Positions 44,866 to 56,078 of a stretch of 64,000 bases of DNA are shown piece by piece (the stretch's first letter is position 1; every line of letters begins with the position of its first letter). Under the pieces are notes generated by a model. That model worked only from the letters and a program-made list of their open reading frames with translations. It was not told where the DNA came from and searched no databases. Source of the DNA: Pseudomonas morbosilactucae (lineage in GTDB: Bacteria > Pseudomonadota > Gammaproteobacteria > Pseudomonadales > Pseudomonadaceae); NCBI RefSeq assembly GCF_023241715.1, contig NZ_JALQCW010000059.1, positions 1 to 64,000 of the forward strand, read 5' to 3'. The position numbers were made by a program, and so were the translations under genes.

Positions 44866-45606
44866 TTACTGAGCGTCGAAGGCTTGGCCGTTGATTCCGG
44901 TGCTGTCGGGGCCCATCAGGTACAGGTAGACCGGCATGATTGCTTCGGGCGCCGGGTTGTTGCTGGGGTTTTCCCCCGGGTAAGCCAGGGCGCGCATGCT
45001 GGTGCGGGTAGCGCCGGGGTTGATGCTGTTGGCACGTACCGGCGCTACGCCGTCCAGTTCGTCCGCCAGGGTTTGCATCAGGCCTTCGGTGGCGAACTTG
45101 GACACACCGTAGGCGCCCCAATAGGCGCGGCCTTTGCGGCCGACACTGCTGGAGGTGAACACCACCGAAGCGTCCTGGCTCAGCTTCAGTAGCGGCAACA
45201 GGGTGCTGGTCAACATGAACATGGCGTTGACGTTGACTTGCATGACCCGCATGAAGTTTTCCCCGGACAACTGCTCCAGCGGTGTACGCGGGCCGATGAT
45301 CGAGGCGTTGTGCAACAGCCCGTCGAGGTGGCCGAACTCGGTCTCGATCATGGCGGCCAGTTCGTCGTACTGGTGGGGCTGAGCGGTTTCCAGGTTGAAG
45401 GGGATCACTGCCGGCTGCGGGTGGCCGGCCGCCTCGATCTCATCGTAGACCTGGGTCAGGTTGGCTTCGGTCTTGCCCAGCAACAGGACGGTGGCGCCGT
45501 GGGCGGCATAGGTTTTTGCCGCGGCTGCGCCGATCCCGCGACCGGCCCCGGTCACCAGGATCACCCGGCCTTTGAGCAGTTCTGGGCGTGCGGAGTAATC
45601 AAACAT
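44866..45606 (-). CDS. yciK: YciK family short-chain dehydrogenase
   Basis: The 246-residue protein starts at ATG 45606; a longer in-frame ATG at 45675 lies inside the REP-containing spacer and is unlikely. Motifs are VTGAGRGIG for NAD(P), LLHNASIIG, and SSSVGRKGRAYWGAYGVSKF with the Tyr and Lys. YciK-type SDRs are conserved next to mupP and ubiG in pseudomonads. The substrate is not known. It is the last gene of the mtaD-ubiG-mupP-yciK unit, 119 nt beyond mupP. Confidence 0.88.
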   Translation of the reverse strand: MFDYSARPELLKGRVILVTGAGRGIGAAAAKTYAAHGATVLLLGKTEANLTQVYDEIEAAGHPQPAVIPFNLETAQPHQYDELAAMIETEFGHLDGLLHNASIIGPRTPLEQLSGENFMRVMQVNVNAMFMLTSTLLPLLKLSQDASVVFTSSSVGRKGRAYWGAYGVSKFATEGLMQTLADELDGVAPVRANSINPGATRTSMRALAYPGENPSNNPAPEAIMPVYLYLMGPDSTGINGQAFDAQ

Positions 45607-45695
45607 AAACAACCTCAAGAATTCATGGCAGGAAGCCGCTTGCTGGTGCTGAGGCCCTTGAGCCATGAGGCTCATTCAAAGGCAAAGGCGCCAGC

Positions 45696-45720
45696 GTGGG
45701 CAAGCCAGCTCCTGCAGGGG
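45696..45720. repeat. REP-type element between mupP and yciK
   Basis: GTGGGCAAGCCAGCTCCTGCAGGGG-like sequence is a variant of the REP core seen at 142-169. It lies within the gap between the mupP end and the yciK start. Confidence 0.6.
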
Positions 45721-45725
45721 CAGGG

Positions 45726-46397
45726 TCAGCAGCTGCAGAGTGCGTTATCCAGCACCTTGCGCAGTTCCAGCGGGTGATCGACGACCACGTCGGCGCCCCA
45801 GTGCTTGGGGTTGTCGTCGGGGTGGATGTAGCCGTAGGTGACTGCCGCGGTTTTGGTGCCGGCATCGCGCCCGGACTCGATGTCTCGCAGGTCATCACCG
45901 ACAAACAGCACGCTGGCCGGGTCCAGGTCGAGCATCTTGCACGCGAGGATCAGGGGTTCAGGGTCCGGCTTGCTGTTTTTCACGTGGTCCGGGCAGATCA
46001 GCAGGGCCGAGCGCTCCGCCAGCCCCAGTTGCTGCATGATCGGTTCGGCGAAGCGCAAAGGCTTGTTGGTCACCACGCCCCAGATCAGCTTGGCGTTTTC
46101 GATATCGGCCAGCAGTTCGGCCATGCCGTCGAAGAGCTTGCTGTCGACGGCGCAATGCTTGAGGTAGCGCTCGAGAAACTCCTGGCGCAGCTCCTCGAAC
46201 CCTGGGGATTCGGGGTCCATGGAGAAGGTCACGGCCACCATGGCCTTGGCGCCACCGGAGATTTCGTCGCGGATGTGCTGGTCGTTGATCGGCGCCAGGC
46301 CGCGATCGGCGCGCATGGCCTGGCAGACCGCGATAAAGTCCGGCGCGGTGTCGAGCAGGGTGCCGTCCATGTCGAAAAGAACTGCTCTGATGGCCAT
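45726..46397 (-). CDS. mupP: N-acetylmuramic acid 6-phosphate phosphatase MupP
   Basis: The 223-residue HAD hydrolase has the nucleophile motif LFDMDGTLLDTA at its N-terminus, GVVTNKPL (motif II), KPDPEPL with the Lys and VLFVGDDLRDIESG with the acidic residues. MupP dephosphorylates MurNAc 6-phosphate in the cell-wall recycling route that bypasses de novo UDP-MurNAc synthesis (with AmgK and MurU, not in this window). The gene follows ubiG with a 3-nt gap, as known in pseudomonads. A phosphoglycolate phosphatase is the main alternative annotation. Confidence 0.9.
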   Translation of the reverse strand: MAIRAVLFDMDGTLLDTAPDFIAVCQAMRADRGLAPINDQHIRDEISGGAKAMVAVTFSMDPESPGFEELRQEFLERYLKHCAVDSKLFDGMAELLADIENAKLIWGVVTNKPLRFAEPIMQQLGLAERSALLICPDHVKNSKPDPEPLILACKMLDLDPASVLFVGDDLRDIESGRDAGTKTAAVTYGYIHPDDNPKHWGADVVVDHPLELRKVLDNALCSC

Positions 46398-46400
46398 GGC

Positions 46401-47099
46401 TTATTCCTCCCGCAGGGTCTGGATCATGTAGTTGACGTCCACGTCCGCCGCCAGCTTGTAGTGCTTGGTCAGGGGGTTGTAGGTCAGGCCGATGATGTCC
46501 TTGACGGTCAGGCCGGCCGAGCGGCTCCAGGCGCCGAGTTCGGAAGGGCGGATGAATTTCTTGAAGTCATGGGTGCCGCGCGGCAGCAGCTTCATGATGT
46601 ATTCCGCACCGATGATGGCGAACAGATAGGCCTTGGGGTTGCGGTTGATGGTGGAGAAGAACACCTGGCCACCGGGCTTGACCATGCGGAAGCACGCACG
46701 GATCACCGACGACGGGTCGGGAACGTGCTCGAGCATTTCCAGGCAGGTGACGACGTCGAATTGCTCAGGCATCTCTTCGGCCAGGGCTTCGGCGGTGATC
46801 TGCCGGTATTCGACGCTGACCCCGGATTCCAGCTGGTGCAGTTGGGCCACGGCCAGGGGCGCTTCGCCCATGTCGATACCCATGACCGTGGCGCCACGCT
46901 GGGCCATGGCTTCGCTGAGGATGCCGCCGCCGCAGCCGACATCGAGGACCTTCTTGCCAGCCAGGTTGACGCGCTCGTCAATCCAGTTGACCCGCAGCGG
47001 GTTGATGTCGTGCAGGGGTTTGAACTCGCTTTCGCGGTCCCACCAGCGATGGGCCAGGGCTTCGAATTTGGCGATTTCAGCGTGGTCGACGTTGCTCAT
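46401..47099 (-). CDS. ubiG: Ubiquinone biosynthesis O-methyltransferase
   Basis: The 232-residue protein carries the class I methyltransferase motif VLDVGCGGGILSEAMA (about 51-66) and the UbiG-typical start MSNVDHAEIAKFEALAHRWW. It performs the two O-methylations of ubiquinone synthesis using S-adenosylmethionine. The gene is followed by mupP at 3 nt, so the two are co-translated. mtaD lies 63 nt upstream. Confidence 0.95.
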   Translation of the reverse strand: MSNVDHAEIAKFEALAHRWWDRESEFKPLHDINPLRVNWIDERVNLAGKKVLDVGCGGGILSEAMAQRGATVMGIDMGEAPLAVAQLHQLESGVSVEYRQITAEALAEEMPEQFDVVTCLEMLEHVPDPSSVIRACFRMVKPGGQVFFSTINRNPKAYLFAIIGAEYIMKLLPRGTHDFKKFIRPSELGAWSRSAGLTVKDIIGLTYNPLTKHYKLAADVDVNYMIQTLREE

Positions 47100-47162
47100 G
47101 GGTCATCCTCTAAATCTAAAAAAATCGGCTGTCAGCCTTGAGGCAGGGCTCAAGGGGAGGTT

Positions 47163-48494
47163 CTATTCGGCATGCCCGCTGATGCGTCGGCCCCAGGCGC
47201 TGGCGGTGGCGCACAGCTGCTCTTCGTCCAGGCGGGTCAGGCGGTGGTCGTCGAGCAATTGCTTGCCGGCGACCCACAGGTGTTTCACGCAGTCACGGCC
47301 GGTGGCATAGATCAACTGCGACACCGGGTCATAAATCGGTTGCTGGGCCAGCCCGGAGAGGTCGAAGGCCACCAGGTCAGCGGCCTTGCCCACTTCCAGC
47401 GAGCCCACTTCACTTTCCAGGCCCATGGCTCGGGCGCCATTGAGTGTGGCCATACGCAGGGCCCTATGGGCATCCAGCGCTGTGGCCGAACCAGCTACTG
47501 CCTTGGCCAACAGGGCGGCGGTACGGGTTTCTCCGAGCAGGTCCAGGTCGTTGTTGCTGGCGGCGCCATCGGTGCCTATGGCTACGTTGACCCCGGCTAG
47601 CCACAAACGCTCCACCGGGCAGAAGCCGCTGGCCAGTTTGAGGTTGGATTCCGGGCAATGGATGACGCTGCTGTTGGTTTCTACCAGCAAAGCCAGGTCG
47701 TCATCGCTGATCTGGGTCATGTGCACGGCCTGGAAGCGCGGCCCCAGCAAACCCAGGCGTGCCAGGCGGTCCAGCGGGCGTTCGCCATGCTGCTCCACCG
47801 CTTGTTGCACTTCGAAGGCGGTTTCGTGAACGTGCATATGAATCGAGGCGTCCAGCTCCTCGGCGATCACGCGGATTTTCTCCAGGTTCTCATCACCGAC
47901 GGTGTAGGGTGCATGAGGGCCGAAGGTGATGCTGATCCGCGGGTGATGCTTGAGGTCGCCGAACAATTCCACCCCCTGACGGATGGCCTCGTCAGCGCTG
48001 GCTGCGCCTGGAATGGGGAAGTCCAGGATTGGAATGGCGATCTGTGCGCGAATACCGCTGTTATGCACCCGCTCGCTGGCGACCTTCGGGAAGAAATACA
48101 TGTCAGAGAAACAGGTGATGCCGCCTTTGAGCTGCTCGGCGATGGCCAGGTCGGTGCCGTCGCGGACGAAGGCCTCGTCGACCCACTTGGCTTCGGCGGG
48201 CCAGATATGGTTTTCGAGCCAGGTCATCAGCGGCAGGTCATCGGCCAGGCCGCGGAACAGCGTCATCGCCGCGTGGCCGTGGGCGTTGATCAGCCCGGGG
48301 CTGAGCAGCATGCCCGGCAGCTCTCGGACTTCACTGGCGGCGAGCTTCAAGGCTTCTGCGCGTGGACCGATATAGGCAATGCGCCCGTCACGAATACCCA
48401 GCCCGTGTTCTTTGAGGACCACGCCGGCGGGTTCGACAGGCACCAACCAAGTCGGCAACAGCAGTAAGTCGAGCGCAACGACAGGGTTTGGCAT
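47163..48494 (-). CDS. mtaD: 5-methylthioadenosine / S-adenosylhomocysteine deaminase (TRZ/ATZ hydrolase)
   Basis: The 443-residue protein starts at ATG 48494. Metal-binding sites of the amidohydrolase fold are LINAHGHAAM (HxH), HMHVHETAFEV, and the late His/Asp region IGTDGAASNNDLDLLGE. Pseudomonads use a deaminase to convert methylthioadenosine to methylthioinosine. The open frame extends to 49217, but the extra part lies opposite mtnA and has no ribosome site. It is divergent from mtnA with a 108-nt shared promoter region, so both methionine-salvage genes may be regulated together. Confidence 0.9.
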   Translation of the reverse strand: MPNPVVALDLLLLPTWLVPVEPAGVVLKEHGLGIRDGRIAYIGPRAEALKLAASEVRELPGMLLSPGLINAHGHAAMTLFRGLADDLPLMTWLENHIWPAEAKWVDEAFVRDGTDLAIAEQLKGGITCFSDMYFFPKVASERVHNSGIRAQIAIPILDFPIPGAASADEAIRQGVELFGDLKHHPRISITFGPHAPYTVGDENLEKIRVIAEELDASIHMHVHETAFEVQQAVEQHGERPLDRLARLGLLGPRFQAVHMTQISDDDLALLVETNSSVIHCPESNLKLASGFCPVERLWLAGVNVAIGTDGAASNNDLDLLGETRTAALLAKAVAGSATALDAHRALRMATLNGARAMGLESEVGSLEVGKAADLVAFDLSGLAQQPIYDPVSQLIYATGRDCVKHLWVAGKQLLDDHRLTRLDEEQLCATASAWGRRISGHAE

Positions 48495-48602
48495 CGAAGA
48501 TCGGGTCCAGTGCTTTTGTGAGGGATGGCGAAGTATACCCGAGCGTCTTCGCCGGGGGATCGCTATAATCGGCGGCTTTTGTTCATGAGTGCGGGGTGAA
48601 GG

Positions 48603-49679
48603 ATGCGCGATCGACTGTTGGCGGCGGAGAAGGTGAAAGCCATCGATTGGCGGGACAACGCCCTGTATCTGCTCGATCAGCGCATTTTGCCGTTTGAGGA
48701 AACCTGGATTCCCTGCACCAGTGCCGCCGAGGTGGCCGAGGCCATCCGCACGATGGTGGTGCGCGGCGCTCCGGCGATCGGCATCAGCGCCGCTTATGGC
48801 ATGGTGCTGGCGGCACGAGCGCGCCGCGCAGCCGGCGGTGACTGGCAGACGGCGCTGGAGGAAGACTTCACCCTGCTGGCCGGTTCGCGTCCGACTGCGG
48901 TCAACCTGTTCTGGGCCTTGAATCGCATGCGCGAGCGCCTGGAGCGTGCTCGGGATCACACCGACCCGTTGGCGGTTCTGGAGGCCGAAGCCCTGGCGAT
49001 TCACGAAAGCGATCGTGAGGCCAACTTGACCATGGCCCAACTGGGTGTCGACCTGATCCGCCGTCATCAAGGCAATGCCCAGGCGCTGTTGACTCATTGC
49101 AATGCCGGAGCCTTGGCCACTGGCGGGTTTGGCACGGCCCTGGGGGTGATTCGCGGCGCCTGGCTGGAAGGCATGGTGGAGCGGGTCTACGCCGACGAAA
49201 CCCGGCCCTGGTTGCAAGGTTCACGGCTGACCGCCTGGGAGCTGGTCAATGAAGGCATTCCTGTGACCCTGAATGCCGACTCCGCCGCGGCCCATATCAT
49301 GAAGACCAAGGGCATTACTTGGGTGATCGTCGGTGCCGACCGGATTGCCGCCAACGGCGATGTGGCGAACAAGATCGGCACCTACCAACTGGCGGTCAAT
49401 GCCATGCACCACGGCGTGCGCTTCATGGTTGTCGCCCCCAGCTCCACCATCGACATGAGCCTGGTCAGTGGCGATGAAATTCCTCTGGAAGAGCGTGACG
49501 GCATTGAGTTGCTGGAAGTCGGCGGCAAGCGCCTGGGGGCAGAGGTCGAGGCCTTCAATCCAGTCTTCGATGTCACGCCGGCCGATCTGATTGATGTGAT
49601 CGTCACTGAAAAGGGCATTGTCGAGCGTCCCGATACTGCAAAAATGGCCCAATTGATGTGCCGCAAGCGCCTGCATTGA
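48603..49679 (+). CDS. mtnA: Methylthioribose-1-phosphate isomerase
   Basis: MtnA isomerises 5-methylthioribose 1-phosphate to methylthioribulose 1-phosphate. The 358 residues match the family. Signatures are VVRGAPAIGISAAYGM (about 53-68), SRPTAVNLFWALNRM, LLTHCNAGALATGGFGTALG with the conserved Cys, and WVIVGADRIAANGDVANKIG with the active-site Asp. It would need mtnB, mtnC and mtnD to complete salvage, and only mtnD is seen here. Confidence 0.95.
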   Translation: MRDRLLAAEKVKAIDWRDNALYLLDQRILPFEETWIPCTSAAEVAEAIRTMVVRGAPAIGISAAYGMVLAARARRAAGGDWQTALEEDFTLLAGSRPTAVNLFWALNRMRERLERARDHTDPLAVLEAEALAIHESDREANLTMAQLGVDLIRRHQGNAQALLTHCNAGALATGGFGTALGVIRGAWLEGMVERVYADETRPWLQGSRLTAWELVNEGIPVTLNADSAAAHIMKTKGITWVIVGADRIAANGDVANKIGTYQLAVNAMHHGVRFMVVAPSSTIDMSLVSGDEIPLEERDGIELLEVGGKRLGAEVEAFNPVFDVTPADLIDVIVTEKGIVERPDTAKMAQLMCRKRLH

Positions 49680-50033
49680 GGTTTTTCCTCGAAAGGCTTC
49701 GCTGATTGCTCCTTTGGCAGGTCGTTCGGTCAGGAAAAAACCGGCATTTTATCGCGAAATCCGCCTCTGAGCTTCTCTGGCCGCCTATAAGGCTGTCACC
49801 GGTCAACTAACTATGTTCCATGCTTGTCAGGGGGATAGGTGCGTGGCGGCGATTGTGATAACATCCGGCGGTTTCCAAGGCAGCCCTGCGGGGTTGCCTT
49901 CACTGCGCAAATCCATGGTCTAACTTGTTGATTTGTCGTAAGTCGGTGCATGGCACTAAGCCTGCAGCGGCGAGCTTCGTTCGTCCCATATGGATGTGAC
50001 GAAGTTTCACCAGAAAAAGGAATCAGGCTTCTC
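49680..50033 (+). promoter_or_regulatory. gyrA promoter and leader region
   Basis: The 354 nt hold the gyrA promoter. TGTGATAACAT (about 49854-49864) could be an extended -10, but I see no matching -35. Downstream of it is the hairpin described in the next entry. No gene is supported. Confidence 0.5.
49875..50033 (+). ncRNA. Candidate gyrA RNA motif (5' leader structure)
   Basis: A conserved RNA structure named the gyrA RNA motif is known from the 5' leaders of gyrA genes in Pseudomonadales. The leader here contains one clear hairpin, GGCAGCCC with GGGTTGCC around TGCG (about 49879-49898, one G-T pair). A second region near 49946-49975 (GCATGGCACTAAGCCTGC) could also pair. I cannot run a covariance search, so assignment to the known motif is by position and family only. 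Confidence 0.35.
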
Positions 50034-52701
<2,668 letters not shown>

Positions 52702-52765
52702 TTAAATCGTAGCAGGGCAGAGTGTTTGCTCTGTCCGCTACCGTGAATGCATAGCGAGAGTGGAT

Positions 52766-53851
52766 GTGAGCAAACGAGCCTATAACTTCTGCGCAGGTCC
52801 CGCTGCGCTACCTGAAGCTGTCCTGTCGCGTGCCCAGGCCGAGTTGCTGGACTGGCATGGCAAGGGTCTGTCGGTCATGGAGATGAGCCATCGCAGTGAT
52901 GAGTTCGTGTCCATTGCCACCAAGGCCGAGCAGGATCTGCGTGACCTGCTGAATATCCCCTCGAACTATAAAGTGCTGTTTCTGCAAGGTGGCGCCAGCC
53001 AGCAATTTGCTCAGATCCCTCTGAACCTGTTGCCCGAAACTGGCAAGGCCGACTATATCGACACCGGTATCTGGTCGCAGAAAGCCATCGAAGAAGCCTC
53101 GCGCTACGGCCACGTGAATGTGGCGGCGACGGCCAAGCCTTACGACTATTTCGCCATTCCTGGCCAGAACGAATGGCAGCTGTCCAAGGACGCGGCTTAC
53201 GTGCATTACGCACCGAACGAAACCATCGGCGGCCTGGAATTCAACTGGATCCCGGAAACCGGCGATGTACCGCTGGTGGCCGACATGTCTTCGGACATCC
53301 TCTCCCGTCCTGTGGATATCTCGCGTTTCGGCATGATCTACGCCGGTGCCCAGAAAAACATCGGCCCGAGCGGCATCCTGGTGAACATCATTCGCGAGGA
53401 CCTGCTGGGTCGTGCCCGTTCGTTGTGCCCGACCATGCTCGATTACAAGGTCGCGGCCGACAATGGCTCCATGTACAACACTCCGCCAACCCTGGCCTGG
53501 TACCTCTCGGGCCTGGTGTTCGAGTGGCTCAAGGAGCAGGGCGGCGTAGAGGCCATCGGCAAGCTCAATGACGTCAAGCAGCGCACGCTGTACGACTTCA
53601 TCGACGCCAGCGGCCTGTACAGCAACCCGATCAACAAGTCGGATCGCTCGTGGATGAACGTGCCGTTCCGTCTGGCTGATGATCGTCTGGACAAGCCATT
53701 CCTGGTCGGTGCTGAAGCTCGCGGCCTGCTGAACCTCAAGGGCCACCGCTCGGTCGGCGGCATGCGCGCCTCCATCTACAACGCCGTCGACATCAACGCG
53801 GTCAACGCGCTGGTGGCGTACATGGCAGAGTTCGAGAAGGAACACGGCTAA
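52766..53851 (+). CDS. serC: Phosphoserine aminotransferase
   Basis: SerC transfers an amino group to 3-phosphohydroxypyruvate in serine synthesis and also serves pyridoxal phosphate synthesis. The GTG at 52766, five bases after GAGAG, gives 361 residues; the GTG at 52760 is an alternative. Signatures are YNFCAGPAALPEAV, FLQGGASQQFAQIP, and the PLP-Lys in AQKNIGPSG. The stop codon overlaps the pheA start (TAATG), so translation is coupled. It heads the aromatic amino acid block. Confidence 0.95.
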   Translation: MSKRAYNFCAGPAALPEAVLSRAQAELLDWHGKGLSVMEMSHRSDEFVSIATKAEQDLRDLLNIPSNYKVLFLQGGASQQFAQIPLNLLPETGKADYIDTGIWSQKAIEEASRYGHVNVAATAKPYDYFAIPGQNEWQLSKDAAYVHYAPNETIGGLEFNWIPETGDVPLVADMSSDILSRPVDISRFGMIYAGAQKNIGPSGILVNIIREDLLGRARSLCPTMLDYKVAADNGSMYNTPPTLAWYLSGLVFEWLKEQGGVEAIGKLNDVKQRTLYDFIDASGLYSNPINKSDRSWMNVPFRLADDRLDKPFLVGAEARGLLNLKGHRSVGGMRASIYNAVDINAVNALVAYMAEFEKEHG

Positions 53852-54945
53852 TGTCTGAGCAAGAACTCAAGGCACTGCGCGTACGCATTGATGCTCTGGA
53901 CGCCAAAGTCCTGGAGCTGATCAGTGAGCGTGCGCGCTGCGCCCAGGAAGTCGCGCGAGTCAAGATGGCCTCGCTGGCCGAAGGCGAAGTGCCGGTGTTC
54001 TATCGTCCTGAGCGTGAAGCTCAGGTGCTCAAGCGGGTGATGGAGCGCAACCAGGGGCCGCTGGGCAACGAAGAGATGGCGCGGTTGTTCCGCGAAATCA
54101 TGTCCTCGTGCCTGGCGCTGGAACAGCCGCTGAAAGTGGCTTATCTCGGCCCGGAAGGCACCTTCACCCAAGCGGCGGCCATGAAGCATTTCGGCCACGC
54201 GGTGATCAGCAAGCCGATGGCGGCGATCGATGAAGTGTTCCGCGAAGTGGCGGCCGGTGCGGTGAATTTTGGCGTTGTTCCGGTGGAAAACTCCACCGAG
54301 GGCGCGGTCAACCACACCCTCGACAGCTTCCTTGAGCACGACATGGTGATCTGTGGCGAAGTCGAGCTGCGCATTCACCACCACCTGCTGGTGGGTGAAA
54401 ACACCAAGACCGACAGCATCAGCCGGATCTACTCCCACGCTCAGTCCCTGGCGCAGTGCCGCAAGTGGCTGGACGCTCATTACCCGAATGTCGAACGCGT
54501 GGCGGTGTCCAGCAATGCCGAGGCAGCGAAGCGGGTCAAGGGCGAGTGGAACTCCGCGGCAATCGCCGGCGACATGGCTGCAGGCTTGTACGGTCTGATT
54601 CGCCTGGCCGAGAAAATCGAAGACCGTCCGGACAACTCCACGCGGTTCTTGATGATCGGCAATCAGGAAGTACCGCCCACGGGCGACGACAAAACCTCGA
54701 TCATCGTTTCCATGAGCAACAAACCGGGTGCGCTGCACGAACTGCTGGTGCCGTTTCATGACAATGGCATCGACCTGACGCGGATCGAGACTCGACCTTC
54801 GCGCAGCGGCAAATGGACCTATGTGTTCTTTATCGACTTCGTTGGCCATCACCGTGATCCGTTGATCAAGGGTGTGCTGGAGAAGATCAGTCAGGAAGCA
54901 GTGGCACTCAAGGTGCTGGGTTCCTACCCGAAAGCGGTTCTCTGA
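53851..54945 (+). CDS. pheA: Bifunctional chorismate mutase / prephenate dehydratase
   Basis: The 364-residue P-protein makes phenylpyruvate from chorismate in two steps. Residues about 1-90 are the AroQ-type mutase (LRVRIDALDAKVLELISERA). About 95-275 is the prephenate dehydratase with VAYLGPEGTFTQAAAMKHFG and STEGAVNHTLDSF. The C-terminal ACT domain (about 285-364) has the phenylalanine-binding GALHELL and ESRP-like RIETRPSRSG. Feedback inhibition by phenylalanine is expected from the ACT domain. It is read immediately after serC and before hisC. Confidence 0.97.
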   Translation: MSEQELKALRVRIDALDAKVLELISERARCAQEVARVKMASLAEGEVPVFYRPEREAQVLKRVMERNQGPLGNEEMARLFREIMSSCLALEQPLKVAYLGPEGTFTQAAAMKHFGHAVISKPMAAIDEVFREVAAGAVNFGVVPVENSTEGAVNHTLDSFLEHDMVICGEVELRIHHHLLVGENTKTDSISRIYSHAQSLAQCRKWLDAHYPNVERVAVSSNAEAAKRVKGEWNSAAIAGDMAAGLYGLIRLAEKIEDRPDNSTRFLMIGNQEVPPTGDDKTSIIVSMSNKPGALHELLVPFHDNGIDLTRIETRPSRSGKWTYVFFIDFVGHHRDPLIKGVLEKISQEAVALKVLGSYPKAVL

Positions 54946-54955
54946 GGCTTTGACA

Positions 54956-56068
54956 ATGAGTGGCGACTTCCTCGCGCTGGCCCAGCCAGGCGTGCAACAA
55001 CTTTCGCCTTACGTTCCGGGCAAGCCTGTGGACGAACTGGCGCGTGAGCTGGACATCGATCCGTCGCGGATCGTCAAGCTGGCGAGCAATGAAAACCCTC
55101 TGGGCGCCAGCCCGCGGGCGTTGGCGGCGATTCGTGATGAGCTGGCGGAGCTGACCCGCTATCCGGATGGCAACGGCTTCGCCCTCAAGACCCTGCTGGC
55201 CGAGCGCTGTGGGGTAGAGCTTGACCAGGTGACCTTGGGCAACGGTTCCAATGACATCCTCGAGTTGGTGGCCCGTGCCTACCTGGCTCCTGGTTTGAAT
55301 GCGGTATTCAGCGAACACGCGTTTGCGGTGTATCCGATCGTGACTCAGGCCGTCGGGGCTGACGTGCGCGTAGTGCCTGCCAAGGCGTGGGGGCACGACC
55401 TGCCGGCCATGCTCCAGGCCATCGACGCCAACACCCGCGTAGTCTTCATCGCCAACCCGAACAACCCGACCGGGACCTGGTTCGGTGCCGAGGCGCTGGA
55501 CGAATTCCTGCAAGACGTGCCCGCCCACGTATTGGTGGTGCTGGATGAGGCTTATATCGAGTATGCCGAGGGCAGCGACCTGCCGGACGGCCTGGATTTC
55601 CTCGCGGCCTACCCGAACCTGCTGGTCTCGCGAACCTTCTCCAAGGCCTATGGCTTGGCCGCTTTGCGTGTGGGTTATGGCTTGTCGACGCCGGTGGTGG
55701 CCGATGTGCTGAACCGCGTGCGCCAGCCTTTCAACGTCAACAGCCTGGCCCTGGCTGCCGCCTGTGCAGCATTGCAGGACGCTGATTACCTGGCGGAAAG
55801 TCGGCGCCTGAACGAGGCGGGCATGCAGCAGTTGGAGGCCGGCTTCCTGGCGCTGGGCCTGAGCTGGATCCCTTCCAAGGGCAACTTCATTGCTGTGGAC
55901 CTGGGGCAGGTGGCGGCGCCGGTGTTTCAGGGCCTGTTGCGTGAGGGCGTGATCGTGCGGCCGGTGGCCAACTACGGCATGCCGAACCACTTGCGTATAA
56001 CCGTCGGGCTGCCGGCGGAGAACAGCCGCTTCCTCGAAGCGCTGACCAAGGTTCTGGCTCGTGGGTGA
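54956..56068 (+). CDS. hisC: Histidinol-phosphate / aromatic aminotransferase
   Basis: The 370-residue class I/II PLP enzyme starts at ATG 54956. Substrate and cofactor motifs are KLASNENPLGASPRAL at the N-terminus, FIANPNNPTGTWF, VVLDEAYIEYA and SRTFSKAYGLAALRVGY with the PLP Lys. Placement between pheA and tyrA shows that its main role here is probably the transamination of phenylpyruvate or prephenate; histidinol phosphate is the name-giving substrate. This is often called hisC2. It starts 10 nt after the pheA stop. Confidence 0.92.
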   Translation: MSGDFLALAQPGVQQLSPYVPGKPVDELARELDIDPSRIVKLASNENPLGASPRALAAIRDELAELTRYPDGNGFALKTLLAERCGVELDQVTLGNGSNDILELVARAYLAPGLNAVFSEHAFAVYPIVTQAVGADVRVVPAKAWGHDLPAMLQAIDANTRVVFIANPNNPTGTWFGAEALDEFLQDVPAHVLVVLDEAYIEYAEGSDLPDGLDFLAAYPNLLVSRTFSKAYGLAALRVGYGLSTPVVADVLNRVRQPFNVNSLALAAACAALQDADYLAESRRLNEAGMQQLEAGFLALGLSWIPSKGNFIAVDLGQVAAPVFQGLLREGVIVRPVANYGMPNHLRITVGLPAENSRFLEALTKVLARG

Positions 56069-56078
56069 TGTCATTTCA

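Noticed and set aside
48495..49217. Upstream extension of the mtaD frame
   Set aside because: It lies opposite mtnA and lacks a ribosome site; MtaD homologues start at the ATG at 48494.
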